Shown: positions 42,181 to 49,604, counted from the stretch's first letter. The stretch: DNA of 64,000 bases from Bacteroidia bacterium (GCA_030654175.1 JAURXZ010000035.1:62001-126000), one strand, 5' to 3'. The notes: a model not told the origin generated them from the sequence alone. A program made the numbers and translations.

Positions 42181-43782
42181 ATGAACAGGAAAGAAAATAT
42201 TTCTGAAGATGGGAACATTACTTCAGGAAAAAACATCAGTAACTGGACAGATTCTGTTTCTCCAATTGTATTTAAACCCTTAACAGAAGATCTGGAAACA
42301 GATATTGTGATAATAGGCGGAGGGCTTGCGGGAATAAGCATCGCTTATTGTCTTACACAGGAAGGTAGAAAGGTTATACTTGTGGAAGATGGTTATATAG
42401 GAAGTGGCGAAACAGGGCGTACCACAGCGCATATTGTGACGGCCCTGGACAACAGATATTATACCTTAGAAAATATTTTCGGGGAAGAAGATACACAGCT
42501 GATAGCAGAGAGCCACATAGCAGCCATTGATTTTATAGAAAATACAATAAAAAAAGAAAAAATAAATTGTGAATTTGAACGATTGAACGGTTATCTTTTT
42601 TTACACCCTTCTGATGAAAAAGTTTCTCTCGATAAAGAATTGGAAGCAGCCTCCCGTGCCGGAATTAAAGTCATTGATACAGCTAAAGTTCCGGGCTTAA
42701 TTAGCAATGAAGAAAGGTGTATCTGTTTTCCTGAACAAGCCCAGTTTCATCCCTTAAAATATCTGAAAGGATTATGTGCTATAATTGAACAAAAAGGCGG
42801 TAAAATATTCACTGAAACTCATGCTGCAAAAATTGATCACAAAGGTTTAACTACAAAGACAGGTTATACAATAAAAGCAAATCATATTGTGGTTGCAACA
42901 AACAGCCCGGTAAATGATAAATATGCCGTTCATTTAAAACAAACAGCATTCCGCACTTACGTGATTGGTGCACTTATTAAAAAAGACAGTTTACCAAAAG
43001 CTTTGTGGTGGGACACAGGCGATCAAAAAGAAAATCCAACATTTCCTCCATACCATTATGTGCGTGTACAAACTTATAATGATCAATATGATCTTTTGAT
43101 AAGTGGAGGAGAAGATCACCAAACTGGTGATGAAAATGAAACTTCACATGCCGCAGATAAAATTTATTCCTCACTTGAAAAGTGGACACGAGAGTATTTC
43201 CCCATCGAGGAAATAAAATACCGGTGGTCGGGACAGGTAATGGAACCAATGGATAGCATAGCATACATTGGCCGCAACCCTTTGGACAGAGATAATGTTT
43301 ACATAGTAACAGGTGATTCCGGCAATGGCATGACGCATTGTACAATTGCAGGTATGTTGATCACCGACCTTATAACAGGGAAAGAAAATAAGTGGAAACA
43401 AATTTATGCACCTTCACGATTTACTCTTAAAACGAGCAGCCACTTTTTCAAAGAAGCCATGTATACTTTAAAGGACTTTTTGAAAACTTCTCCTGATCAC
43501 AAAGATGCTGCAGAGCTATCATCAGTAAAAACAGGTGAAGGGAAAATTGTAAATCTTCAGCAAAAAAAATACGGAGTTTTTCGTGATAAAGAAAATCTGC
43601 TGCACATTGTTTCAGCAAAGTGTGCTCATCTTGGCTGCACCGTTGCATGGAACAAAGATGAACAAACATGGGACTGCCCCTGCCATGGAAGCCGATATAC
43701 GTATAAAGGAAAAGTGATCAACGGGCCTGCAAATAATGACTTAGCGGCCTATAGCGAGATGTACGCTTTGGAAACAAAATAA
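42181..43782 (+). CDS. FAD-dependent oxidoreductase with Rieske domain
   Basis: The start at 42181 (MNRKENISED) fits the family better than an upstream in-frame ATG at 42112. The 533-residue protein has an N-terminal DAO-type FAD domain with DIVIIGGGLAGISIAYCL (about 40-57) and GSGETGRTTAHI. It includes a GDSGNGMTHCTIAG motif near 380-393. A C-terminal Rieske [2Fe-2S] domain has CAHLGC and CPCHGS (about 480-501; Cys-X-His, Cys-X-X-His ligands). Related proteins appear in bacterial stress islands. No signal peptide is present, so it is cytosolic. The substrate is unknown. It lies upstream of the general stress protein gene. Confidence 0.92.
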   Translation: MNRKENISEDGNITSGKNISNWTDSVSPIVFKPLTEDLETDIVIIGGGLAGISIAYCLTQEGRKVILVEDGYIGSGETGRTTAHIVTALDNRYYTLENIFGEEDTQLIAESHIAAIDFIENTIKKEKINCEFERLNGYLFLHPSDEKVSLDKELEAASRAGIKVIDTAKVPGLISNEERCICFPEQAQFHPLKYLKGLCAIIEQKGGKIFTETHAAKIDHKGLTTKTGYTIKANHIVVATNSPVNDKYAVHLKQTAFRTYVIGALIKKDSLPKALWWDTGDQKENPTFPPYHYVRVQTYNDQYDLLISGGEDHQTGDENETSHAADKIYSSLEKWTREYFPIEEIKYRWSGQVMEPMDSIAYIGRNPLDRDNVYIVTGDSGNGMTHCTIAGMLITDLITGKENKWKQIYAPSRFTLKTSSHFFKEAMYTLKDFLKTSPDHKDAAELSSVKTGEGKIVNLQQKKYGVFRDKENLLHIVSAKCAHLGCTVAWNKDEQTWDCPCHGSRYTYKGKVINGPANNDLAAYSEMYALETK

Positions 43783-43861
43783 ATTATTTGTTGTGAAAGG
43801 AATTATCATAAATAGTATCTCAAATTTTTGCATCTCAATCAGGTATTTTTTTGCAATGCCT

Positions 43862-43932
43862 ACTCACCTTCTCGACTCCGCTTAAAGCGGCTGTAAACGT
43901 TGTCATTCAAGGGGAGTCGAGAAAGTGTGGGG
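43862..43932. repeat. CTCGA-type palindromic repeat, copy 1
   Basis: ACTCACCTTCTCGACTCC and GGAGTCGAGAAAGTGTGGGG form an inverted pair around a central part with GCTTAAAGC and GTCATTC. A related copy at 44668-44743 lies on the other side of the general stress protein gene. This is a frequent Bacteroidota intergenic type. Confidence 0.65.
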
Positions 43933-44068
43933 ACAGAAATCAACTTATTTTGATGTGTGTAACCGGAATAAAATTAAAAATAATTCAAGCAATAAAAAAT
44001 GCTGGCATATTTTTTTAACTAAACAAAACGAGTTTAATAAATTATAAATTATTCAAAAAATAAAAAAC

Positions 44069-44611
44069 ATGGACAACAATCAGGTGAGTCAAAAAAAGAG
44101 TACCGATCACGCAATGCTCTTTGAAATTTTCAAAGACAAAGATAGCGCTGATAAAGCGATTAAAGCCTTGGAAACACGTGGTTATACAAAAGATGAAATA
44201 AATATTATTACATCGGATGTTACCCGGGACAAATATTTTAAAGATGAAAAACCAGTAGAGGTTGAAAATAAAGCATTAAAAGGTGCGGGAGCAGGCTCTG
44301 CCATTGGGCTTACACTTGGCGCACTCATTGGCGGCATACTTGCTGTAGGTAGCGTTGTTGTCCCCGGTGTAGGTTTAATAGTAGCAGGCCCGCTTGCCGC
44401 TGCACTTGCCGGAGCTGGTGCCGGAAGTCTTGCAGGTGGATTGGTTGGAGCATTAACAGGTTGGGGCGTTTCTGAGGTGAAGGCAAAAAGATATGAAAAA
44501 GCAATCAAGGAAGGTAAAATTGTTGTTGGTGTTCGTCCGCATTCGGATGAGGATGTTAAGATGATAGAAAAGGAATGGTCCGTATACAAAGAAGAGCCGG
44601 TTTATATTTAA
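44069..44611 (+). CDS. General stress protein 17M-like, glycine-zipper protein
   Basis: The 180-residue protein starts with a domain like that of Bacillus general stress protein 17M (about 15-55: AMLFEIFKDKDSADKAIKAL, YTKDEINIITSD). A Gly/Ala-rich hydrophobic region follows (about 73-140, GAGAGSAIGLTLGALIGG and repeats of GAGAGSLAGG) that could form membrane-inserting glycine-zipper helices. It ends with VKAKRYEKAIKEGKIVVGVRPHSDEDVKMIEKEW. Such proteins accumulate under stress, but the mechanism is unclear. The gene is flanked on both sides by copies of a palindromic repeat (43862-43932, 44668-44743). Confidence 0.82.
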   Translation: MDNNQVSQKKSTDHAMLFEIFKDKDSADKAIKALETRGYTKDEINIITSDVTRDKYFKDEKPVEVENKALKGAGAGSAIGLTLGALIGGILAVGSVVVPGVGLIVAGPLAAALAGAGAGSLAGGLVGALTGWGVSEVKAKRYEKAIKEGKIVVGVRPHSDEDVKMIEKEWSVYKEEPVYI

Positions 44612-44667
44612 AATTAAGAGCCGTTTAAATTTTGTTTAAAGAATAACATTAGTACTTAATAATGCTA

Positions 44668-44743
44668 ACTCACCTTTTCTCGATTCCGCTCGAAATGATC
44701 ATGTGCGGGGTCATTTCGAGCGGAATCGAGAAAGTGCGAGGGG
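44668..44743. repeat. CTCGA-type palindromic repeat, copy 2
   Basis: ACTCACCTTTTCTCGATTCC and AGCGGAATCGAGAAAGTGCG form a long inverted repeat with TCATTTCGAGCGGAA pairing to TTCCGCTCGAAATGA. The outer parts match copy 1 at 43862-43932 in the same order. Confidence 0.7.
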
Positions 44744-44824
44744 CAATTTCCCTTAACTTAGTGACATTGACATAGCGATAGGTCGGTAGCTCAAAAGAGA
44801 TATTAAATGAAACGCTACCAGCCT

Positions 44825-45370
44825 TTAAAAGTTTGATCCAACTTCAGATAATTTATTTTTCAAATAATAAATAAGTTCATTTGCTTCACTCGCGCCCTCA
44901 TATTTTACCCCATTAATAAAAAAGGAAGGTGTTCGATTTACTCCACTTCTAACCCCGCTTTCGAAGTCGGCTTCCACCTTGGCACGTAGGGCATTGTTTT
45001 GCATGTCGTTTTCAAATTGATTTGGATCCAGGCCAATTTTTATTGCATACAATAACAAATCCTCGGATTCCAAATGTTTCTGATTTTGCAAAATCATATC
45101 ATGCATTTCCCAAAATTTATTTTGCAAGGCCGCAGCTTCCGCTGCCACGGCTGCATTTACAGCATGTGGATGAATTTGAGTTAATGGGAAATTTCGGAAA
45201 ACAAATTTTAAATCATCACCAAGGGCCTGCTGAATTGTTTTAATAATTGGATAAGCATGACCACAATCACTGCATTCAAAATCACCATATTCAACCAATT
45301 CCAGAGGGGCATTGCTGTTACCACGGATATGGTCAGTGCTGTTTACGGGAGGTTTTAATAGTGTGCTCAT
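44825..45370 (-). CDS. DsbA/thioredoxin-4 family protein, probably cytosolic
   Basis: The 181-residue protein has the DsbA-type thioredoxin fold with helical insert: LELVEYGDFECSDCGHAYPI (about 24-43; CSDC active site) and KFVFRNFPLTQIHPHA. Helices follow to about 135, then GVNRTPSFFINGVKYEG (about 143-159; the TP cis-proline loop). No signal peptide is present, so despite the fold it is expected in the cytosol, possibly reducing partners. It overlaps the upstream peroxiredoxin gene by four bases. The pair probably works together, with this protein regenerating the peroxidase; that is inference from coupling. Confidence 0.88.
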   Translation of the reverse strand: MSTLLKPPVNSTDHIRGNSNAPLELVEYGDFECSDCGHAYPIIKTIQQALGDDLKFVFRNFPLTQIHPHAVNAAVAAEAAALQNKFWEMHDMILQNQKHLESEDLLLYAIKIGLDPNQFENDMQNNALRAKVEADFESGVRSGVNRTPSFFINGVKYEGASEANELIYYLKNKLSEVGSNF

Positions 45371-45843
45371 TTTTGTAAAACCGGTACTTTATCCAGACTT
45401 TCAAGAGCTTCCAGAATACCATCAGCTCCCGGATTTATTCCTACAGGTGATAAATAATTCCAGCGTATTATTCCTTTTTCATCCACAACAAATAATGCCC
45501 TCTCCGCTATTCCTTCTCTTTCATCATATACACCATACATTTTAGCGACTTGCCCTTTGGGCTCAAAATCGGCAAGTAAAGGGAAATGCAATCTACGACT
45601 CTGACTAAAGGCTAAATGAGACCATTTGCTATCTACTGAAATCCCAATTAATTGTGCATTGTGTTTAGAAAACAGTTTAAGTGTTTCATTATAAAGCGCC
45701 ATTTGATCGGTGCATACGGGACTCCAATCGGCAGGATAAAAAGCCAGAATAACTTTTTTTCCAAGCAATTCTTTCAATTTTAATTTTTGATCGGGCGTAG
45801 AATAAAGTTCAAAATCCGGTGCAGGGGTTCCTATTACTAACAT
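45367..45843 (-). CDS. Peroxiredoxin with a single cysteine
   Basis: The 158-residue protein is an AhpC/TSA-type redoxin: GTPAPDFELYSTPDQKLKLKELLGKKVIL, then FYPADWSPVCTDQMALYN, with the peroxidatic cysteine at about residue 47 and Thr48 after it. SVDSKWSHLAFSQ and GIAERALFVVDEKGIIRWNY follow, the latter with a conserved-type arginine. It reduces hydroperoxides. No other cysteine is present, so it is a 1-Cys enzyme that must use an external thiol partner. The downstream CSDC protein, overlapping by four bases, is the obvious candidate. A perfect AT-rich palindrome lies upstream (45879-45899). Confidence 0.92.
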   Translation of the reverse strand: MLVIGTPAPDFELYSTPDQKLKLKELLGKKVILAFYPADWSPVCTDQMALYNETLKLFSKHNAQLIGISVDSKWSHLAFSQSRRLHFPLLADFEPKGQVAKMYGVYDEREGIAERALFVVDEKGIIRWNYLSPVGINPGADGILEALESLDKVPVLQK

Positions 45844-46164
45844 AATTTCTGATGATTTGGTTTACCAATTTTTGAACTATTATTTTTCGGAAAAATAATT
45901 TCATTCGCTTCAAAAATAATATTGCTTAGTACTTTTGATTTGATATTTCGGTAGGATGGGTTTTTGGATAGCTAAAATATTTTTTTTTTGAGTTGCAGGA
46001 ACTCTCCTGAAATAATGGAATAGTAAGGTTTTATGAAATATTTAAAAAAGGAATGTAATGGAAATATATTTAATTTGTAGTTAAATAAGCAGACCGAAAA
46101 TAGAGAGAGTTACACAGGTGGCAAACCTCATTTAGCTTAAAAGAAAGGATGGGATTAACCACTG
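45844..46164. other. Spacer without recognisable gene
   Basis: This 321-base gap between the peroxiredoxin and SUMF1 genes holds the palindrome at 45879-45899 and AT-rich sequence. I see no coding region, RNA gene or clear terminator for the SUMF1 gene. Confidence 0.5.
45879..45899. promoter_or_regulatory. Perfect AT-rich palindrome upstream of peroxiredoxin
   Basis: ATTATTTTTC and GAAAAATAAT flank a central G (10+1+10 bases, no mismatch), 36-56 bases upstream of the peroxiredoxin start. Position and symmetry suit an operator for a dimeric regulator. An AT-rich hairpin for mRNA ends is possible too, as the SUMF1 gene upstream reads toward it. Confidence 0.45.
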
Positions 46165-46977
46165 CTATTTGCTGGAAACAAGGCGGATGCCTATATAGTC
46201 ATAGTTGTAGACCGGGCTTTCGCAGTATCGGCAAGCACTCCGGCAGTTGAACGCAAAGTTGTACCAACTGCCGCCACGGAGTCCACGGGCCGGCCCCAAT
46301 GGAGCACCTTTAGGCTTAGTTTGCACCCCGCTTGAATTATCATCATACCAGTCGCTGCACCACTCCGACACATTGCCATGCATATCGAACAAACCATAAG
46401 CGTTTGCTGCAAAACTGCCAATGGGCATTGTTTTTCGCCTGTATTCAGCCTTCGCATTGTTGCCATTATAATTTGCCTGTGAAGTAGTTAGCTTGTTTCC
46501 TGTGCTAAATGGTGCAGTTGTTCCTGCACGGCACGCATATTCCCATTCAGCTTCGGTTGGTAAGCGGCAGCCCATCCATGTTGCAAAGGCTGTGGCATCG
46601 TCCCAGCTTACGTTTATTACAGGGCGTTCGCCTCGCCCCCAGCCTCCATCACTTGGTTTTTCCCTGCCAGTTGTAACGCAAAACAAATCATATTGCTCAA
46701 AGGTTACCTCGTATTTGCTCATCTTAAAAGCACTTAATGTTACTCGATGTTGGGTTTCATTATCGTCTCTATAAACTTCACTCGCAGGACTGCCCATTGT
46801 AAAGATGCCGGCAGGAATGCTTGCCCATGCTATGGTTGGTTTGGTGAAGTCAGGAATAACAGTAGGTGAATTGTTACTTATTGTTTGCTCAGTCGTTTCA
46901 GCGTTTTTATTTTCGCTTGAACCAAAAGAAGAAATTAATGTGGTCGTTAAAATAGCGATGGTTAATATATTTTTCAT
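46165..46977 (-). CDS. SUMF1/EgtB-type FGE-sulfatase domain protein
   Basis: The start at 46977 (MKNILTIAILTTTLISSFGS) gives a clear signal peptide. The 270-residue protein carries an FGE-sulfatase domain: WASIPAGIFTMGSPASEVYR, HRVTLSAFKMSKYEVTFEQYDLF, RPVINVSWDDATAFATWMG, RLPTEAEWEYACRAG, GLFDMHGNVSEWCSDWYDD, and GLRGGSWYNFAFNCRSACR at the end. Family members include formylglycine-generating enzymes and ergothioneine synthases, but many exported Bacteroidota members have no known catalytic role. The RxxCRY-type region has CRSACRYCE; the cysteine pair needed by true FGE cannot be confirmed. It is preceded by an attC-like inverted repeat (47003-47185) and may be a cassette gene. Confidence 0.88.
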   Translation of the reverse strand: MKNILTIAILTTTLISSFGSSENKNAETTEQTISNNSPTVIPDFTKPTIAWASIPAGIFTMGSPASEVYRDDNETQHRVTLSAFKMSKYEVTFEQYDLFCVTTGREKPSDGGWGRGERPVINVSWDDATAFATWMGCRLPTEAEWEYACRAGTTAPFSTGNKLTTSQANYNGNNAKAEYRRKTMPIGSFAANAYGLFDMHGNVSEWCSDWYDDNSSGVQTKPKGAPLGPARGLRGGSWYNFAFNCRSACRYCESPVYNYDYIGIRLVSSK

Positions 46978-47002
46978 TTTCTTTTTTTGTTCTGCGCTTG
47001 CA

Positions 47003-47185
47003 GCCAACGATTAGCTAAGTGATGTGGCCGATTTCGTAAACGAAATTATAAAATTACAAGTGGCAAAAACAAATAAAAAATAATTTTCTTCCGCTGTGAA
47101 ATGTTTTTGCCACGCCCTATTTTCATTGCGAACTAAAATGATGAAACTGGCTGTTACCGGCCATATAACTTAGGTGATGTTATGC
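47003..47185. repeat. attC-like long inverted repeat A
   Basis: The left end has GCCAACG (47003-47009) and TTAGCTAAGTGATGTGGCCG (47011-47030). The right end has CGGCCATATAACTTAGGTGA (47158-47177) and GTTATGC (47179-47185). The arms align as imperfect inverted repeats with CTAAGT and TGGCCG conserved. An inner perfect pair GTGGCAAAAACA (47060-47071) and TGTTTTTGCCAC (47102-47113) lies inside. The layout of paired outer boxes, paired inner boxes and variable centre resembles integron attC sites, though 183 bases is long for that. The rest of the 292-base gap has only a diverged copy of the tandem repeat (47226-47264). Confidence 0.5.
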
Positions 47186-47269
47186 GTATTTATCTCTTCT
47201 GTCCACCCCCAAAATTCAAATAATGGTCGTCACGTTTTTTTCTGCGCAATTGTCTACAAGTTAGATTTT

Positions 47270-47896
47270 TTATTTTATTTCTATTACTATTTCATTGCTT
47301 ACTATGTCTAACTTTGGCACTTTACTGAATAGCTTAAGAAGTTTACTGTATTCGATTTCCCTTTCTGGCACGGCTTCTCCTGTCTTCCGGTCAATCCAAT
47401 TTCTTACTTGCCCGGCATATGCATCTCCCATCCATTTTTTGAAATTTGTTTCATTGGTCGAGTAATAGAAGTTGATTTTATATTTACCTTTTTTTGCAAA
47501 ATTTCTCTTATCCTTCATTTTAAAGTCAGAATATACAGGTGTTTGGTTGCTGAATGGATCAAATGTCTCGCCCTTTTTAACTTCAACAAAGTCCGCGCTG
47601 TCAATGCCATCATAATTTCCGCATTCTCTTTCATAAGTAATAATTTTATAAGAGGTGTCCGCTATCTTTTCAATTTTAAAATAAGCAGGAGGAAATCTGA
47701 CTTTAAAAGCAGAATAATCAAGTGTCTTCACAAGTTGGATTGTGCTGTCCGTGTTATTTTTGATTTCGACTTTAATTATTGGCAATTCCCCTTTTTTATA
47801 AGTTGCTTTGTCTGATTTGATAAAACACACAACTCCTTGTCCATTAAGCAACACTGTTATAAAGAGTAAAGCTATAACCAAAGAAATACTTTTCAT
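47270..47896 (-). CDS. Secreted hypothetical protein
   Basis: The start at 47896 (MKSISLVIALLFITVLLNGQ) gives a clean signal peptide; a longer frame to 47947 runs into a tandem repeat and is unlikely. The 208-residue protein begins its mature part with VVCFIKSDKATYKKGELPIIKVEIKNNTD, which looks like an Ig-like beta-sandwich of the kind found in BsuPI-type or DUF4625-type domains. A lysine-rich remainder follows, with KGKYKINFYYSTNE and ending VSNEIVIEIK. I do not recognise a named family. It lies between repeat blocks and may be a cassette gene. Confidence 0.65.
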   Translation of the reverse strand: MKSISLVIALLFITVLLNGQGVVCFIKSDKATYKKGELPIIKVEIKNNTDSTIQLVKTLDYSAFKVRFPPAYFKIEKIADTSYKIITYERECGNYDGIDSADFVEVKKGETFDPFSNQTPVYSDFKMKDKRNFAKKGKYKINFYYSTNETNFKKWMGDAYAGQVRNWIDRKTGEAVPEREIEYSKLLKLFSKVPKLDIVSNEIVIEIK

Positions 47897-47916
47897 AATA
47901 AAATGGTGTATTAATT

Positions 47917-48060
47917 TCTGCGTAATTGTCCACAAGTCAGCAAACACAGGTCGTACAGTTTTGTATTTGTTTTTTTTCTGCGTAACGGTCTACAAGTCCG
48001 CAAACACAGGTCGTACCGTTTTGTATTTATTTTTTTTATGCGTAACGGTCTACAGGTCAG
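47917..48060. repeat. Tandem repeat, 60-base period, 2.4 copies
   Basis: Two full units (47941-48000 and 48001-48060) match at about 55 of 60 positions; both start CAAACACAGGTCGTAC and contain TGCGTAACGGTCTACA. A partial unit (TCTGCGTAATTGTCCACAAG) lies at 47917-47940, and a more diverged piece (TCTGCGCAATTGTCTACAAG) at 47241-47260. The block fills the space between two minus-strand genes. Confidence 0.85.
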
Positions 48061-48065
48061 CAATG

Positions 48066-48635
48066 CTATCTTATTTTGTAATACTTGTCTTTATATTTCA
48101 TTACTCCATGATGAAAGGTCTTTTTATTCGGTATTTTTATAATTAATTCTCCAATTGTCGATGTGGCACAAGCAAGAAAATTATACACTGTGTCATTGTT
48201 TTTAATTTCTATTTCGGTGTGCCTTTGTTCCGGATTATAAATATGTATAGTGTCTTTTGTTTCTAATAAAAATGGGTAATAATTCCAACATTTACCTGTA
48301 CTTTGGAACCAATGATTAATTTTTATTGTGTCATTTGTTAACGAAAAAAATATAGTGTCTCTATTCCACACCCATTTTTTTGTTGAATCATTTACCCAAT
48401 TTCCTTGATTTATTATTTGATAGTTTAATTTTGGATAATTTGCTAATACGCTATCGTAAGTTTTTGTTCCGACAATTATATTATTTACGTCATTTTCTTT
48501 GTCGAGAAGAGCTAATTGTGATGGTTTCTTTACATCAATGAAATTTTTGGTAGCAGCATTTTCTTTCAAGTTTGAATTCTGATTGCATGAAAAATTAAAA
48601 ATAAGTATTGTCAGTAAGTACAAAATCTTTCTCAT
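48066..48635 (-). CDS. Hypothetical lipoprotein
   Basis: The start at 48635 (MRKILYLLTILIFNFSC) gives a lipoprotein signal with the lipid cysteine at residue 17; the longer frame to 48812 crosses an inverted repeat and is unlikely. The 189-residue product has a mature part rich in Asn, Lys and Thr, with NWVNDSTKKWVWNRDTIFFS, KCWNYYPFLLETKDTIHIYN and TFHHGVMKYKDKYYKI. No domain is recognised. It lies between the attC-like repeat at 48696-48762 and the tandem repeat at 47917-48060. Confidence 0.65.
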   Translation of the reverse strand: MRKILYLLTILIFNFSCNQNSNLKENAATKNFIDVKKPSQLALLDKENDVNNIIVGTKTYDSVLANYPKLNYQIINQGNWVNDSTKKWVWNRDTIFFSLTNDTIKINHWFQSTGKCWNYYPFLLETKDTIHIYNPEQRHTEIEIKNNDTVYNFLACATSTIGELIIKIPNKKTFHHGVMKYKDKYYKIR

Positions 48636-48695
48636 AATAATTTTATAAAAATAGACGTGTCGATTTACTACTCTCTTTTTTTGTTTTATAATTAC

Positions 48696-48762
48696 GCATA
48701 ACGGCAAACTAAGCGCAGATTTTGCCTTTTGGCAAAATTTGAGTTTAGTTAATGTTATAAGC
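48696..48762. repeat. attC-like inverted repeat C
   Basis: The 67-base element begins GCATAACGGCAAACTAAG and ends GAGTTTAGTTAATGTTATAAGC (shown in part here as GTTTAGTTAATGTTATAAGC). Outer ATAAC pairs with GTTAT and inner AACTAA with TTAGTT, with unpaired bases between. The centre is a perfect hairpin ATTTTGCC-TTTT-GGCAAAAT (48719-48738). Length, box layout and GTTAT ends resemble integron attC sites. It lies upstream of the lipoprotein gene on the minus strand. Confidence 0.55.
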
Positions 48763-48892
48763 TGGGCAATTTTTATTTCGTTCGTTACATTTAGAATTAG
48801 TTTCTCACACACAGTTCGTCACTCTTTCCGATGAATTGATCCCAATTACATTCGTCTAAGATACTGAATTCCCAGTCCTTTTAAGCATTCTT

Positions 48893-48996
48893 ACTTTTTG
48901 TCTTGAAACAAAAAGTAACAAAAAATTCAAGAAAAGGCCATCGGCTCGCGCACAGGCCGACTCAGCCCCCGCAGCCTTTTCCGGCTCACGCGCTTT
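48893..48996 (+). repeat. Structured repeat family 2, copy 2
   Basis: ACTTTTTGTCTTGAAA faces CAAAAAGTAACAAAAAATTC, followed by GAAAAGGC (48931-48938), a loop with CGCACAGGCCGACTCAGC, and the complementary GCCTTTTC (48974-48981). Order of parts matches the copy at 39755-39860, with a changed but complementary stem. A 68-residue open frame on the other strand across it is not credible as a gene. Confidence 0.65.
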
Positions 48997-49113
48997 TCTG
49001 ATAAGATTTTTAGCAAATTGAAAATAAAATAGGAAATGTCCTTTTTTATTGGGAACTTTCAAAACTTAATTGAACGTCTTTAAATACAAAAATGTCTTTA
49101 ATGCCTTTCTCAC

Positions 49114-49439
49114 TTATGTTTTGAAAGGTATTCTATAAAAATTCCCCGTTTTTTTATTTTTCGTCTGCTTATTTGCATTGCCATGTAAATACTGCCTAAC
49201 TCTTGGATGAAATACCGTACTATTTGATTTAGCTCCGAAACGAATTACTGTGCCACTGAACTGAAAAGGCCTTTCTTTGCCACACTGGTAAAATTTAGCA
49301 GTCCATTTTTCTGGCTAAATACTAAATCTCAATACACACAGTATTATTAGCTCACACACTGAAATCTGATTACATACAGTTCCTAAAACAAAGTTCGTTT
49401 CCGATACGATTTTTCGCCTTTGCTTGCCTTGCTTATAAC
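49114..49439 (-). pseudogene. Possible broken ORF
   Basis: On the minus strand one frame reads PEKWTAKFYQCGKERPFQF, continues through RFGAKSNSTVFHPRVRQYLH to IPFKT and stops at 49114-49116 (66 codons from 49314). It has no ATG, GTG or TTG. In the same frame, just before an in-frame TAG at 49315-49317, an ATG-led stretch reads MRLWNCYKQGKQRRKIVSE. The composition looks protein-like, so a coding region interrupted by a stop is possible. Homology was not recognised. The remainder of the 1.1-kb gap (48636-49739) holds repeats C and family 2 copy 2 and the terminator at 49570-49604. Confidence 0.3.
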
Positions 49440-49569
49440 AATTCCATAAACGCATGTTTTGCAATTCTAAGCAATTGTAAATGCTTGTAATTATTTATTG
49501 TCGTTCCGAAGTATGTTTCCTCAAATATAAGCTATTCTAATCACGATATTGGTAATAAGTATAAAAACA

Positions 49570-49604
49570 AAAATGCCCTCCTGCAATAAGCAGAAGGGCA
49601 TTTT
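49570..49604 (-). terminator. Terminator of the metal-resistance operon
   Basis: AAAATGCCCT pairs with AGGGCATTTT, and CTGC/GCAG extends the stem around an AATAA loop. It lies about 135 bases after the last adaptor gene on the minus strand and is followed by a T-rich stretch. The symmetrical A and T runs would allow action in both directions. Confidence 0.85.

Noticed and set aside
44182-44589. Minus-strand Ala/Pro-rich frame of 135 residues opposite the general stress protein
   Set aside because: Its Ala/Pro richness mirrors the glycine-zipper codons on the plus strand; the plus-strand frame has the family domain.
46191-46466. Minus-strand frame of 91 residues inside the SUMF1-type gene
   Set aside because: It overlaps the clear FGE-sulfatase frame in another phase and has no domain of its own.
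47003-48762. Insertion sequence ends
   Set aside because: The inverted repeats are complex nested hairpins, with no transposase frame between them and no target-site duplications seen.
48856-49062. Minus-strand frame of 68 residues over the structured repeat
   Set aside because: It covers the family 2 repeat (48893-48996), and the composition follows the hairpin sequence. No start context or domain supports it.
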